The notes under the pieces: generated by a model
What the model saw: the letters and a program-made list of their open reading frames with translations, nothing else
What the model was told of the DNA's origin: nothing
Database searches by the model: none
Origin: Metaphire vulgaris
Lineage: Eukaryota; Annelida; Clitellata; Crassiclitellata; Megascolecidae
Assembly: GCA_018105865.1 (NCBI GenBank)
Contig: CM030861.1
Coordinates: forward strand, 4,452,484 to 4,516,483
Length of the DNA stretch: 64,000 bases
Direction: 5' to 3'
Made by a program: the position numbers and the translations under genes
Shown: in pieces, positions 44,335 to 55,259 of the stretch
Numbering within the stretch: the stretch's first letter is position 1
Layout of the letters: every line of letters starts with the position of its first letter

Positions 44335-47300
44335 CATAGGCGGATTTAGAGTTTAAGATTTGGGTAGGCTAACATGAAGGGTGGTGACAAGGTAGTGGGA
44401 GAGGTAGCACCTTTCACTGTACGAAAGTACAGACACTGGTCCTCACCACTACCAGGGCAATCTTTTGCCAAGACCGTCCGTGCGTGATGAAGAATCACAT
44501 CCTACTCGAGGTGTCACTGTCGATAACAAAACACGGCGGATCTAGACTTGACCAGTCGATAAACAGTCTCGGGTACGGGCAGCAGCACTACCCGGTTATG
44601 GACTGAGGCTATAGATTATTGAAATCAGCAAGGCTCAGTTCAAAGATATCTAGGGGCATGGGTGCAACACTTTTAATGGCCCTAGAACTGCGGAGGAGAA
44701 AACCTTAGAAAAACCGACAGAAGGTAATGGCAACCCACTGTCGTAGATTGCCGAGGAAACCATGGATTTTCAAAGAAAGCAGATTATAAGAAACGGCGTT
44801 AAGGAATCTCTGAGTAAAAACTCGAGCTTCTCGCCCGGTAGGGAAAGTCATGAACGACAGGTGACACCCGACCGTAAACCAGCTACTGTTCGAACCTCAA
44901 AACGAAGATATAGGAAGGAGACAGAGAAAAGAGAAAGAGTCAAAATTGGTACATGGAATGCTAGGACACTGTACCAAACTGGAAAACTAAGTAATGTGAT
45001 AAAAGAAATGCAAAGAATGAAAGTAAACATATTTGGCATAGCAGAAACGAGATGGACAGGAAAGGGAAAGTTCACAACAGAAGGAAGGACAATAATATAC
45101 TCGGGGGCAGAAAAGCATCAAGCAGGAGTGGCATTCATATTGGATAAAGAGACAACCAAAAGTTTACTGGGACATTGGGAAATATCAGAGCGAGTAATAG
45201 TCATCAAAATACAAGCCAAACCATGTAATATAAATTTAATACAGGTGTATGCCCCAACAACAGAACATGACGAAGAAGATGTAGACAAATTTTATGAAGA
45301 TATAGAAAAGGCAAAGGAATATGCAAATCACAGGAGGTGCTAATAGTAATGGGAGATCTAAATGCAAAAGTTGGAAAAGGAAGAAGGGGAATGGCAGTTG
45401 GGCCACATGGATTGGGGAAATGAACGAACGGGGGAAAGATGGGCAGATTGGTGTGAGGAAAATGAGCTAATAATCACAAACACCTGGTTCGACAATCATA
45501 CACGAAGAAGGTGGACATGGAGGAACCCAGGAAGTACAGCCAAGAATCAAATTGACTACATTGCAGTAAAAGAAGATTCAGAAATGCAGTGAAACAGTCA
45601 AAAGCATATCCAGGAGCAGACTGCGACAGTGATCACACACCAGTGATTGCCAACATGTCGTCTATAAAATTCAAAAAAGTTCAAAAAAAGCAAAGTAAGG
45701 GAACAGTATGACTGGAAAGCGATGACAGAAAGAAAGACAGAAGAATTTGAAATTAAACTACAAAACAGGTTCCAAGAATTAGAGGGAAACGAAGACATGG
45801 AGATAATATGGGAGAATTTTAAAACAACAATAATAGAGACTACACAAGAAATTGTACCTAAAAAGCAAAAACAATTCAAAAAGAAATGGATGAAGCAGGA
45901 AATCCTGGATAAAATGGAAGAAAGAAGACGAACTAAGAACAAAGATGAAGCAAAGTACAGACAACTCAATAAGGAAATAATAGAGGAATGCAGGAAGGCA
46001 AAAGAAGAATGGCTTAACGAACAATGCAAAGAAATAGAAACACAAAGGAATACACAGAATATGTATGACAGGATAAAAGACTTATCAGGAAAAAAGAGAT
46101 CAGGTACAGGCAGCACAGTTAAAACAAAGGAGGGGAATGTAGTGGCGGAAGATAAAGAAGTACTGAAAAGATGGGAAGAGTATATAGAGGAACTATATAA
46201 GGATAATAGAGGGCTAAACCTATAATGAGGAATAATGATGGACCTCCAATAACAAAAGAAGAAGTAACAGCGGTATTAAGAAAAATGAAAAAAAAACAAA
46301 GCCCCAGGACCAGACGAACTAACAACAGAGATGCTAATAGCAGCAGGGAAGCAGGAATACAGAGGGTAACAATAATAGCAAATGAAATATATGAAACAGG
46401 AAGAATACCAAAAGAATTATGTAGGTCAATATTCATTGCAATACCGAAAAAGCCAGGAACAATAGAATGTGAAGAACACAGAACAATAAGCCTCATAAGT
46501 CATGTAATGAAGCTTATATTAAAAGTACTTTTGAACAGGGCAAAAATTAAAATGAGGGAGAGAGTATCAGAAGAACAATACGGGTTTAAAGAAGGTAACG
46601 GGTGTAGAAATGCAATATTTATTCTAAGGATGATTTGAAAGATGTATAGAGATGCAAAGAGATCTGTACCTATGCTTTATAGACTACGAGAAGGCATTTG
46701 ATAGTGTAAAACACGAAGAACTGTTCAAATGCCTAGAAAACATAGCACTAGATGGAAAGGACATGAGGATATTTCAAAACCTGTACTGGAATCAAGAAGC
46801 AGCGATAAGAATTGAAGGAAAAATAGGTAAGTGGATACAAATTTTAAAAGGGACAAGGCAGGGTTGTGGTTTATCACCAGATTTCTACAATGAATATGGG
46901 GAAGAGATTATGAAGGAAACAGAAGAATTGGAAGGAATAAAGATAGGAGGAAAAAATTTAAACAACCTACGATACGCAGATGACACAACACTAATGGCAG
47001 ATACTGAAAGAAAACTACAAAGGTTATTAGACAAGGTGGCAGAAGAGAGTGAAAAGAAAGGACTAAGAATAAACAAAAAGAAGACGTACTGTATGGTAAT
47101 TACAAAAAAGAAAGAAATTCCTAAATGCAGGCTACAATACAGGGAATGGAAATAAAACAGGTAACACAGTTCAAATATCTAGGAAGCATATTCACAAGCG
47201 ATGGAAGAAGTGAAAAGGACATTGAAACGAGAATAGGTATGGCGAAGTCAGCCTTCATACAACTCAAAAGATTCTCACAAATAAACATATTTCAACAACA

Positions 47301-48048
47301 ACACGGCTCAGAATTCTTCACAGCTACGTTTGGGCGGTTCTGATGTACGGCTCGGAAACATGGACGTTGACAAAAACATCAGAAAGGAAACTGGAAGCTG
47401 CAGAGATGTGGTTTCTCAGAAGGATGCAAAAATTTCATGGACAGAAAGAATAACCAATGAGGAAGTACTAAAAACTTTTGGTACAAAAAGAAAATTGCTA
47501 AAAACCATAAGAAAGCAGCAGCTTGAATTCTTTGGACATCTAATAAGAAAAGACGGATTGGAAAATCTAGCCATAACAGGAAAAATAGAGGGGAAAAGAG
47601 CAAGAGGAAGACAAAGAATAAAGTTTACGGACAGCCTAAGAGAAGCGACAAGAACTACAGACAACATCGAACTGATAAGGAAAGCCAGAAACAGAGAAGA
47701 GTGGAAATCCATGGTCGCCGACGTAGCAATACATGGCACATGAAGAAGAAGAAGAACATGAAGGGTCTGTATGGGCAACATATATAACGCATTATTTTAT
47801 AGGCCTATAACTTTTGATTTCTAGGGAGGAGGGACTAAATATTTGATTTGGGTGGTCCAGAGGGTTAGCACCATCTACTGAAATAGGCAGAAATTGCTAC
47901 GTGTTAAGAAATTTTTTTCTATGTCAATGGCTAACAAAAGAGGCTTAGACAGTCGACCTGGTGTTGATGGAAAAACAATTTTTATGTTTTGGTTGGATTA
48001 GTTGGGTAGGCTTAAGCCTACCATAGCCTTTAATAAAATCCGCCTATG
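44335..48048. mobile_element. hAT-type MITE (CATAGGCGGATTT ends), TSD CTCCCCTC, carrying an RTE-like element
   Basis: The ends CATAGGCGGATTTAGAG and AATAAAATCCGCCTATG are inverted. The TSD CTCCCCTC is perfect (44327-44334 and 48049-48056). Without the retroelement at 44383-47754 its own length is about 330 bp. Confidence 0.92.
44383..47754 (+). mobile_element. Nearly full-length RTE-like element (endonuclease + RT), TSD AACATGAAGGGT
   Basis: A 12-bp TSD, AACATGAAGGGT, flanks it (44371-44382 and 47755-47766), and a (GAA)n tail marks the 3' end. The endonuclease part (44762-45590) has KIGTWNARTLYQTGKL, GIAETRWTGKG, INLIQVYAPT and IDYIAVK. The reverse transcriptase part (about 46225-47155) has CFIDYEKAFDSVKHEE, GTRQGCGLSP and RYADDTTLM (YADD). 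The C-terminal part has GHLIRKDGLENLAITGKI. Frame breaks near 45340, 45590, 46220, 46290 and 47120 mean no intact protein, although all domains and the catalytic YADD box remain. The fragment at 21290-22195 is a close relative. Confidence 0.92.
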
Positions 48049-48362
48049 CTCCCCTCCAATTTGAGACCGACACCCCTTCCCCCCAACACCCCCCCAATTT
48101 CAGCTATGGGGTGACCTTTTTTGCTTGTCAGACTTTTTGGCAAGAGGACCCCCAGATTTTACCGACACCCCCCCAATTGGTAATCCTAGAAATAACCCTG
48201 GTCACAGTCCAAATAGGGAGCCTGGCCCCCTCCTGGGTAAGTTAATGTTCTGAAGTAACGTTTAGTGTTAAGCCCCAAATCTGCAAAATATTTGTCGATT
48301 AAAATATCAAAAGATGAAAATGACTGGAGAAAAAACACGCTCAATGTTATCTGTGACAAAGG

Positions 48363-48910
48363 CAGAGATGGGTAATTAATCAATTAGGAAGTAATTGATT
48401 AGCTAATCGATTAGGTGACCAGCTAATTCTAATTATAATCAATTAGCAAATTTTATCAGCTAATCGTAATTCTAATCAATTAGAATTTACCTGCTAATTC
48501 TAATTGTTTTAATTACATGACAATTAGCCATCCGAGGCAGCCTGAGAATAATGTTGAAACGCATGCTCATAGTATAGGCCTAACGCTGAGATGATCATGG
48601 TAGACTAAGTGTTTTGTGTAATTACTGTTGACAACTAGAAAAGCCAGCCATTACCAAACATTTGCAGCTGCATGCAATTACTTCAGATATTAAATTAGTA
48701 TTTTAAAACTGTGTTTTGCGTGGTGTGTCAACTGTCGAACATCGACAATCTAATTGACATGTAATTCTAATTGATTAGACAGCAGCTAATGCTAATTCTA
48801 ATGAATTGAACAAAGTGTAGAACTAATTCTAATGCTAATCAATTAGGTGCTAGCAGCAACTAATTCTAATTTTAATTGATTAGATTTTTGTCTAATTGTG
48901 CCCATCTCTG
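48363..48910. mobile_element. hAT-like MITE rich in CTAATTCTAATTG
   Basis: The ends CAGAGATGGGTAATT and AATTGTGCCCATCTCTG are inverted. The interior repeats GCTAATTCTAATCAATTAG. No matching 8-bp flank was found. Confidence 0.8.
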
Positions 48911-49022
48911 CATGGTCAAAGGTCGTGCATAGTTTGATAGGCGGTCACGACAGTCATTTAACAATCTCATCGATTGAGAATCGTCTTAAATGTTGCATTA
49001 ATAGTGTTGTCATTATACTTAC

Positions 49023-49092
49023 ATTCATCGTGAAAGAAAAGCAGGAGGAACAGTCTTAATAGAATAATGAACATACAGCTCTTGACAGACAT
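49023..49092 (-). CDS. Candidate first coding exon: signal peptide
   Basis: The - strand ATG at 49092 opens 23 codons plus one base and then a strong donor, GAAT|GTAAGTATAA. The peptide has a hydrophobic core, MFIILLRLFLLLFF, followed by HDE, as in a secretory signal. A TATA box lies about 145-155 nt upstream. No other exon can be joined with certainty. The cysteine-rich exon at 28800-29454 on the same strand needs incoming phase 2, whereas this exon ends in phase 1, so one or more intermediate exons would be required. Confidence 0.4.
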
Positions 49093-49236
49093 TCTCTTTT
49101 CACGAGCACAGACAGACGTTATTGAGAACTATTATTTCTGGCGGCGAGAATATGGAACCCGATGTACAAAGACTATTTTTCGACCGGTCTTCTACGCTAA
49201 GTAAGCGCTAACTGAAGTCTTCCGTGCGAACCCAGT

Positions 49237-49245
49237 TTTATATAT
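49237..49245 (-). promoter_or_regulatory. TATA box upstream of the signal-peptide exon
   Basis: TATATAAAA on the - strand would put transcription start near 49210 and leave a 5' leader of about 120 nt before the ATG at 49092. Confidence 0.4.
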
Positions 49246-49442
49246 TAAGCGGTGGCTGTAAGCGTCCATGCACTTTCTCCTTCATTACAATCAGCGCGTT
49301 GCTCGAAGCCAGTCGGACCCGTGTGCTCGTAGACGGCCAAAGCGTTGCTGATCCTGATAACTTTAAAATCAAGTCCGACTCCATAGTCAAATGCGAAGTC
49401 TTTACACGTAGATCTTCTCTGAAGCTTGTGGGACATATATAC

Positions 49443-51420
49443 CAGAGGTTCCCAAACTTTTTTGATTGCAGACCCCTACTTTAATGTTCCCAGCTTAGCT
49501 TGCGGACCACCCGCATCATTTAACAAATAAATGCTACAGTTAATAGGCTTATTTAATTAAAATAACGGGCAGACTATTATTCCCACAACGCCAGTTGGCT
49601 TGCGGCGCTTTTCCCAAGACGACGATGCCGACAATCATTATAGCCTGTAGTACCTGTGTACAATTAAACACCGAACAAACGTTTTTACATTACAGCATCA
49701 GCTACTCGATCCGTCAATTAGGCCTATCTTAAATACAATTACTGTTAATGAGATGGATCATGGATGTGCCTGCTTTTTTGCACAAACTGTCAATTCTTGA
49801 TTGTATTTTGACACACACGCACGCAAGTTACTTTCAACAAAAGTCTGGATCTATAGGCCTACGTCGTTTTCATTATTGTCCCCTTATTTGTATTAATAGC
49901 TAAGAGACTAAAATCATACGAGGGTTTTATTTGTGTTTTTGACGCGTTCTTTACTATTTTTAAAATAATTTCCTCAATTCTTCTCTCTTCACAGAGAGAG
50001 AGAGCAAGCCACTATGGCCCATTAACTTCCTAAGCTCTATAACGCTGAATAGCGTGTGATGCTGTGTACTATTATTTCTCATTGTTGCTGAGGTCTGGCA
50101 CGTGGTCTTTGCTTATGATTGATAGATGTAGCTCTAGGAGTCTAGGTGGTCTGGTGGCGGCCAGGGAATTTGTATGTCAGATTTATATAAGAAGAAAGTA
50201 GGCCTATTAGCACGCCTTTAAATTCTTCTTTATTTCTCCAAGGCCAGGCGGCTGGTAACTGACTTAGCATCAGTACGGAGCGAAATATTTCTTTAATGAA
50301 ACAAAATCTGTTATAAATAGCGTTCTGAATAAGGGCTTCTTATAATAAAATAAACTGATGTCGTCTGATGGGCCCTCTCGCGAGGCTTCCTTGGTTTCCC
50401 CTTTTCACCGCTAATATTATACTCCGGCTGGCGGGGTTAGTATTGGTCTATATCTAGATACTGTATTATCAGGTGGCTCTAGTATATTATAGGCAGGGGC
50501 GTAGATCTGTGTAAAAAGGTGGGTGGGTCCAAATGAAAATTTTAAATTGTGCTGTCACAAAACAATGTTTATTGAAACAAGCCTTGCCAGTGCTCAGTGG
50601 TAACAATTCAATACATTATAATTATCATACTTAAACCAGCAAACAGATGCACATCAAGTCATCAAGCATTGTCAACTGTCAATTATGTGGAACTCGATAC
50701 ATGAATGAATTAATTCCAAAGAGCCCATACCAGACAAAGGTCAATACAGGGCCTACCGGCGAACAACAAAGTATAATACTTGCAGAGATTGACAAAATGT
50801 CTAAAAACAAATAGCAATGTACATGTAGCAATGCACTTTGAAACTACAAACACAATAGTAAGTCACAATGCAATTGCTGCGGTAGTAAGCTCAATAGATC
50901 AGAGTTCCAGTCATGTCAGAATGTTCCCGAAAATGGAATCGTACGGATGCGAAAATGTGACGTCACGTTTATCCATAGAGCTAAATAATACAATTAATAC
51001 CTAGATAGCCAGTCAGACGCGAGGATAGGAAACATCGCAGGTCTTTCTGAGTTACATAATTGGGGGCAAAATAAATCTAGCTGTTGTCACTGCTCTACAT
51101 AATTGTCTCGCGAATAATAATAAACAATTCATCTCAAAAAGTGGGTGGGTCCATTGCCTGGCCGGACCCAGCTCCTAAAAAAGTGGGTGGGTCCGGACCC
51201 AGAAAAACACATAGGATTTACGCCCCTGATTATAGGGCCTATCTAATGATTTATATATTATTATTATTGATGGCTCTACCGGCACACATAATTTGAGAAC
51301 AAAGTCTGCTAATGCTAAAATAATGAAGTGCTACTTAATATTTAGGAAGACTCCCGCGGACCCCCACCATATCCTGCGCGGACCCTCTTCGGTCCGCGGA
51401 CCACAGTCTGGGAACCGCTG
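49443..51420. mobile_element. Large hAT-like element (CAGAGGTTCCCAAAC ends)
   Basis: The ends CAGAGGTTCCCAAACTTTTT and CAGTCTGGGAACCGCTG are inverted, and each is followed inward by GCGGACC-like words. The flanks ATATATAC and ATCTATAG match at 6 of 8. It contains the element at 50494-51228. No transposase frame was recognised in the 2 kb. Confidence 0.7.
50494..51228. mobile_element. hAT-type MITE (CAGGGGCGTAGAT), TSD ATTATAGG
   Basis: The ends CAGGGGCGTAGATCTGTG and GGATTTACGCCCCTG are inverted. The TSD ATTATAGG is perfect (50486-50493 and 51229-51236). GTGGGTGGGTCC occurs near both ends. Confidence 0.93.
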
Positions 51421-51439
51421 ATCTATAGGCTACCCTGGC

Positions 51440-52040
51440 TACCAGCGGTTTTCAATCTGTGGTCCGCGGACCACCGTGCTACTGCACCTCCCCACCGTGG
51501 GAGGTGCCAAGGGGTCCGCGAATATGCCAAGGAAAAGTTCTAACTTTTCCAACAGATATTTTAAGGAAAGCTTAGCGTCTGAGAATAAGTGGCTACAGGG
51601 GCTTTGGCTTCAAAAGACACGAATGAAAGTCCTTCAAGCGCATTTTCATCTTGCATAAAAATTGTTGATTTTATTAAAGCCAGGCCTCTCAGCAGTGGCG
51701 GTTCCAGGAACTCTTGGTGGGGGTGGAAGGGGGGTGGGGTGGTGAATTTCTAGGAAGATCCCGTCAATTGTCATAATTAATCAATTCTTTAAATGAAATG
51801 TTTTGATAAGTTAAAGGAGGATGTCAAATGATAATTATTTGAAAAATGACGACAATGAACTTTTATAATTTACAGATATAATTCACACAGCAATTTGATT
51901 GGTTACTGGAATGTCACAATTAGCATGAATTAAAAATTGGTGTACAGTCCTTGTTCTTGACCTATTCATCCTCATGGAGTCAGTCCCTTTCATTATGGGG
52001 TCAGTCCTTGTGGGTTCAATCCTTGTTAATACCCCTGGTT
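51440..52040. mobile_element. hAT-type fragments
   Basis: CAGCGGTTTTCAATCTGTGG at 51444 and CAGTGGCGGTTCCAGGAAC at about 51693 are hAT-type left ends. The latter belongs to the family at 24633 and 56447. Between them lies a partial copy of the 1-118 repeat. Right ends were not resolved. Confidence 0.55.
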
Positions 52041-53359
52041 TTCATTTGACAGAATACAGCATCATGGTTCCTGCATATCATGTAAAACTCACACGGAAAC
52101 AAAGTGAAAAAACATGAAAGCACTTTATAAGATAAAAAGCAGCTACAGAACTTTGTGCACAACATGCAATCCTTGAATTAAAGCAATTTGTAATTCAGTT
52201 AACAGTTTTCTGAAAAGAAGATCTTTCATTCCTTGATGCGCTGTAGATTGGAAATCTCTCAATATGCTTGATTCCGGTTGAATCACGCAGCAATGAGCAT
52301 ATATGCTTCTGCTCACAAAGACACCGCTTGAAACCACTGTACGTTAACCAATAGAGAGACAAAGTTAAGAGACAAAGAAAGATAAAAATTGCACTTCAAA
52401 CATATAGAATGCCAAAAAAACTAATTGGTGCAAAAGAAAATATCGGCAGCACTTGTGCATATCGTCAAAACAGCCAGGAAAATGATACAATAGCTCCTAT
52501 ATTTTAACATGAAATAACAGCCTTGATATGAAAATATCTTTAAATTTTAAGCAGTCAAAGTTTTAACTTTTAAAGTTCAATGTCTGAAAATGCTCCATTT
52601 GTGGGAAAATTATTAATGCCATGTTTTGCAATAACATATTGATATAGTCATTTATATTCCAATTCAAATTATCTGTCTCATAGAGTATATGAGCCCCAAG
52701 ACATCTAAATTCTCTTGGAAGTCGTTTGTGTACATCGTGGCTGTAATCAATTTTTAGCAACATTTTTGTAAAATGGGAGGAAAATATGAATACACGATTA
52801 CACATCTATTTTACATTCACACTTTTTAATTTTATTGCCACTATTTACCACATTACTGCCATCCATTCCACATATACCATAAAATGCATTATAAGGAATT
52901 GACGTAGAACAACAAAGAAGTAAGAGTTTGAAGCAAATGATGAAACTGAGCCTTGAATTGAGGAAATTCAAAGAACAAAACTGTTAGTCACTGAAATGAA
53001 TGGCAACTGAACGCAGTCCGCAGTTTTTCCAACAAAATATACAGCAGTCAGCTACTAACTTGAAAGGTGAAATTATGGAAGGGAGCTAACAAGATACAAA
53101 ACAATTATTCCCAGATGCAGTATTTCAATCAGGAAATGGATCCAAACCCAAGACCATAATGTTAAAGCTGTTCTGAATCAAAGCCAGAATTCCATCAATG
53201 ATTGATTTTTTAAATGTTATTCTAGATTTCAAATATCATTTCTTTTATCTTGCTCAGTTATCAAACAACTGCTAAAGTTTTAATAAAAATAATTAATAAT
53301 GATGAAGTGAATAATTGCTATAGAATATTATCTACATGATATTTTGTATATGATATTTT
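52041..53359. other. Unassigned AT-rich stretch downstream of TBCB
   Basis: No gene recognised. An 80-codon - strand frame at 52563-52805 has no family resemblance that I can see. It is probably intergenic, or distal 3' sequence of TBCB. Confidence 0.35.
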
Positions 53360-54398
53360 CAGGGCCGGATTAAGACCCATTGAGGCCCTAAGCACTTAAA
53401 GAGTTGGTGCCCCTAACGGGCCTAACCATTAGCCCTAAATATATGTAATTCCAAATAAATAATAAACCATGAAATGAATTTTTATCTTTCAAAATTAAAA
53501 GACATACAGTTAGATGGAAAATAATGCTGAATTTTATATATTTCCACTTCATTTAGATTTGAAAAGGTTTTCTCCTACTTTTTTAGTTGCAAAGTCTTTG
53601 ATAAGATCCTCAAAGTTAATGTTACGTAACACATCTGCTTCTATACATAGAGTAGTGGAGATAAGACATCCAACCAGCCTTGTTGCATAATTATTCTGAT
53701 CAAATGTTTAACATACTTCAAATGAGAAAATGAATGCTCACATGAGCAACTGGTGACCATTAATGTTAAAAATATATGAAAGGCAATGTCTACATTTGGA
53801 AATGAACACTCGATATGGTCTTCTACAATTATTTTATACAGTTCAGAATGGCTGAATCTTTGTATTAATTTTTTGTTGCACTGAACTTATGGTACACATA
53901 TGAGTGAAACTGCTGAAGCTCAGCTCCTCATATGAACAACTTAATTCCTGGCTTACAGTTTAATCTTGTGCTTCCTTGTTTAAATTAACTTTTAAAGACC
54001 TACTGGTAAAAGGTTTCTATACAATCACTTTTAATGATTTCAATCCTAATACTGGAAGCAGATGTCTCCAATCTTATCTTTCATATGTATTATGTAATTT
54101 AGGTGCTGGATAGTAATGAACAAATATTATAGTGCTTTTATGCACTAGCCAAAAGTACGGTAATAAAGAACAAAGCAATTGTGATTAATCAGCTTATTAA
54201 CCGCTTCGCCGCCAGAGACCAAAATAATCCTGACGCCACATGCAAATATCATGAAATTTTATAATTTAATTTTATAATATATTATAATATAATATAATAT
54301 ATATAATAAATAATATATATAATATATATATATATAATATATATAGTATATATAAAATAATATAATATAATATATAAATATAATATAATATAAATATA

Positions 54399-54457
<59 letters not shown>

Positions 54458-55183
54458 TATAATATATCGACTCATTGCCCTACAATCCGGGGACAACAGA
54501 GAAGGATGCTTTCTGTTCCAAAGAATATCCGTACGATTCAGCGTTTCAAATATTCCGCGGAACATTTCCAAATAATATGTCTCCGGACAATTTTTTTATC
54601 ATAAGTATAATGAATAATATATATATATATAATATATATAATATGTATATATAATATAATATAATATAATATAATATAATAATAATTTTATAATTTAATT
54701 TTTTATTTCATTTACTGGCCTGAAAGTTTGTAGAAAACTTGTAGTTTGTAGAATACTATAAAACTAATAACCTAACCCTAACCCTTCTGCTAAGAAAAGG
54801 GATAGAGATGTGGCAGTTCACCATTGGCTGCCTCCACTGCAAGCGCTGGGGATAGAAGTTTCGTCCCCCCCATTTCAAACAAAATTACGCCTAAAATTGT
54901 CCCAAAAGTTATCTCCAGGCCGACCTTCTTTATTGTTTACACCAACGATTAATAATTCCTTACGCCGGAGATTGCCAAGAGCCAATAGGAAAATGCCGGA
55001 AAATTCCGGCGCTATGGCGTGAGCAATTTTCCCCGTACTCCGGAATTTTCCGGCACAATGGCAGTTAAGCGGTTAAACTAGATCACAAAACATTTGACTG
55101 TGGAAAAAGTAAAAGATAAAATCGTCGTTGCCCCTTCCCTTGTGGGGGCCCTAAGCACATGCTTAATGGTTAATCCAGCCCTG
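53360..55183 (-). mobile_element. hAT element with decayed hATC transposase domain, TSD GATATTTT/GATATTTC
   Basis: The ends CAGGGCCGGATTAAGAC and TTAATCCAGCCCTG are inverted. The 8-bp flanks (53352-53359 and 55184-55191) differ at one base. On the - strand, about 53850-53560, the remains of a hAT C-terminal dimerisation domain read CSFPNVDIAFHIFLTL, VTSCSCEHSFSHLKYVK and then, after a frameshift, INFEDLIKDFATKK. Together these match the conserved hATC order (FPN..., CERSFS.LK, I.FDDLI..FA.KK). A piggyBac-like insert lies at 54201-55072. The element ends 76 bp from the TBCB stop codon. Confidence 0.82.
54201..55072. mobile_element. piggyBac-like element, TTAA target, nested in a hAT element
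   Basis: The ends CCGCTTCGCCGCCA and TGGCAGTTAAGCGG are imperfectly inverted and flanked by TTAA (54197-54200 and 55073-55076), the piggyBac target. The interior is dominated by AT repeats (about 54260-54470 and 54610-54690). No transposase is visible. Confidence 0.75.
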
Positions 55184-55259
55184 GATATTTCATATATAAA
55201 TCCAAATAAAGCAATTAAGTTTAAGAATCCAAAAAATAAATTTACCTTTGATCATGCAG

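Larger units (their letters stand above)
43951..48200 (+). mobile_element. hAT-type MITE family X, copy 2, expanded by nested insertions
   Basis: It starts CAGAGATATTTTTACACC and ends TAGAAATAACCCTG. The 8-bp TSD GTCACAGT is perfect (43943-43950 and 48201-48208). Once the insertions at 43976-44309 and 44335-48048 are removed, it corresponds to the 178-bp copy 1. Confidence 0.9.

Noticed and set aside
41108..48200. Inverted repeats at 41108-41285 and the ends of 43951-48200, looking like a single large transposon around the 41309-42128 pseudogene
   Set aside because: Each copy has its own 8-bp target duplication (CACACTAG/CACACTAT and GTCACAGT), so they are two independent insertions of one MITE family in opposite orientations.
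48363..48910. An 8-bp target duplication for the CTAATTCTAATTG-rich MITE
   Set aside because: GACAAAGG on the left and CATGGTCA on the right do not match; only the inverted ends support it.
49224..49484. 86-codon + strand frame and overlapping - strand frame
   Set aside because: They overlap the TATA box of the - strand candidate and the start of a hAT element; no family resemblance or splice support.
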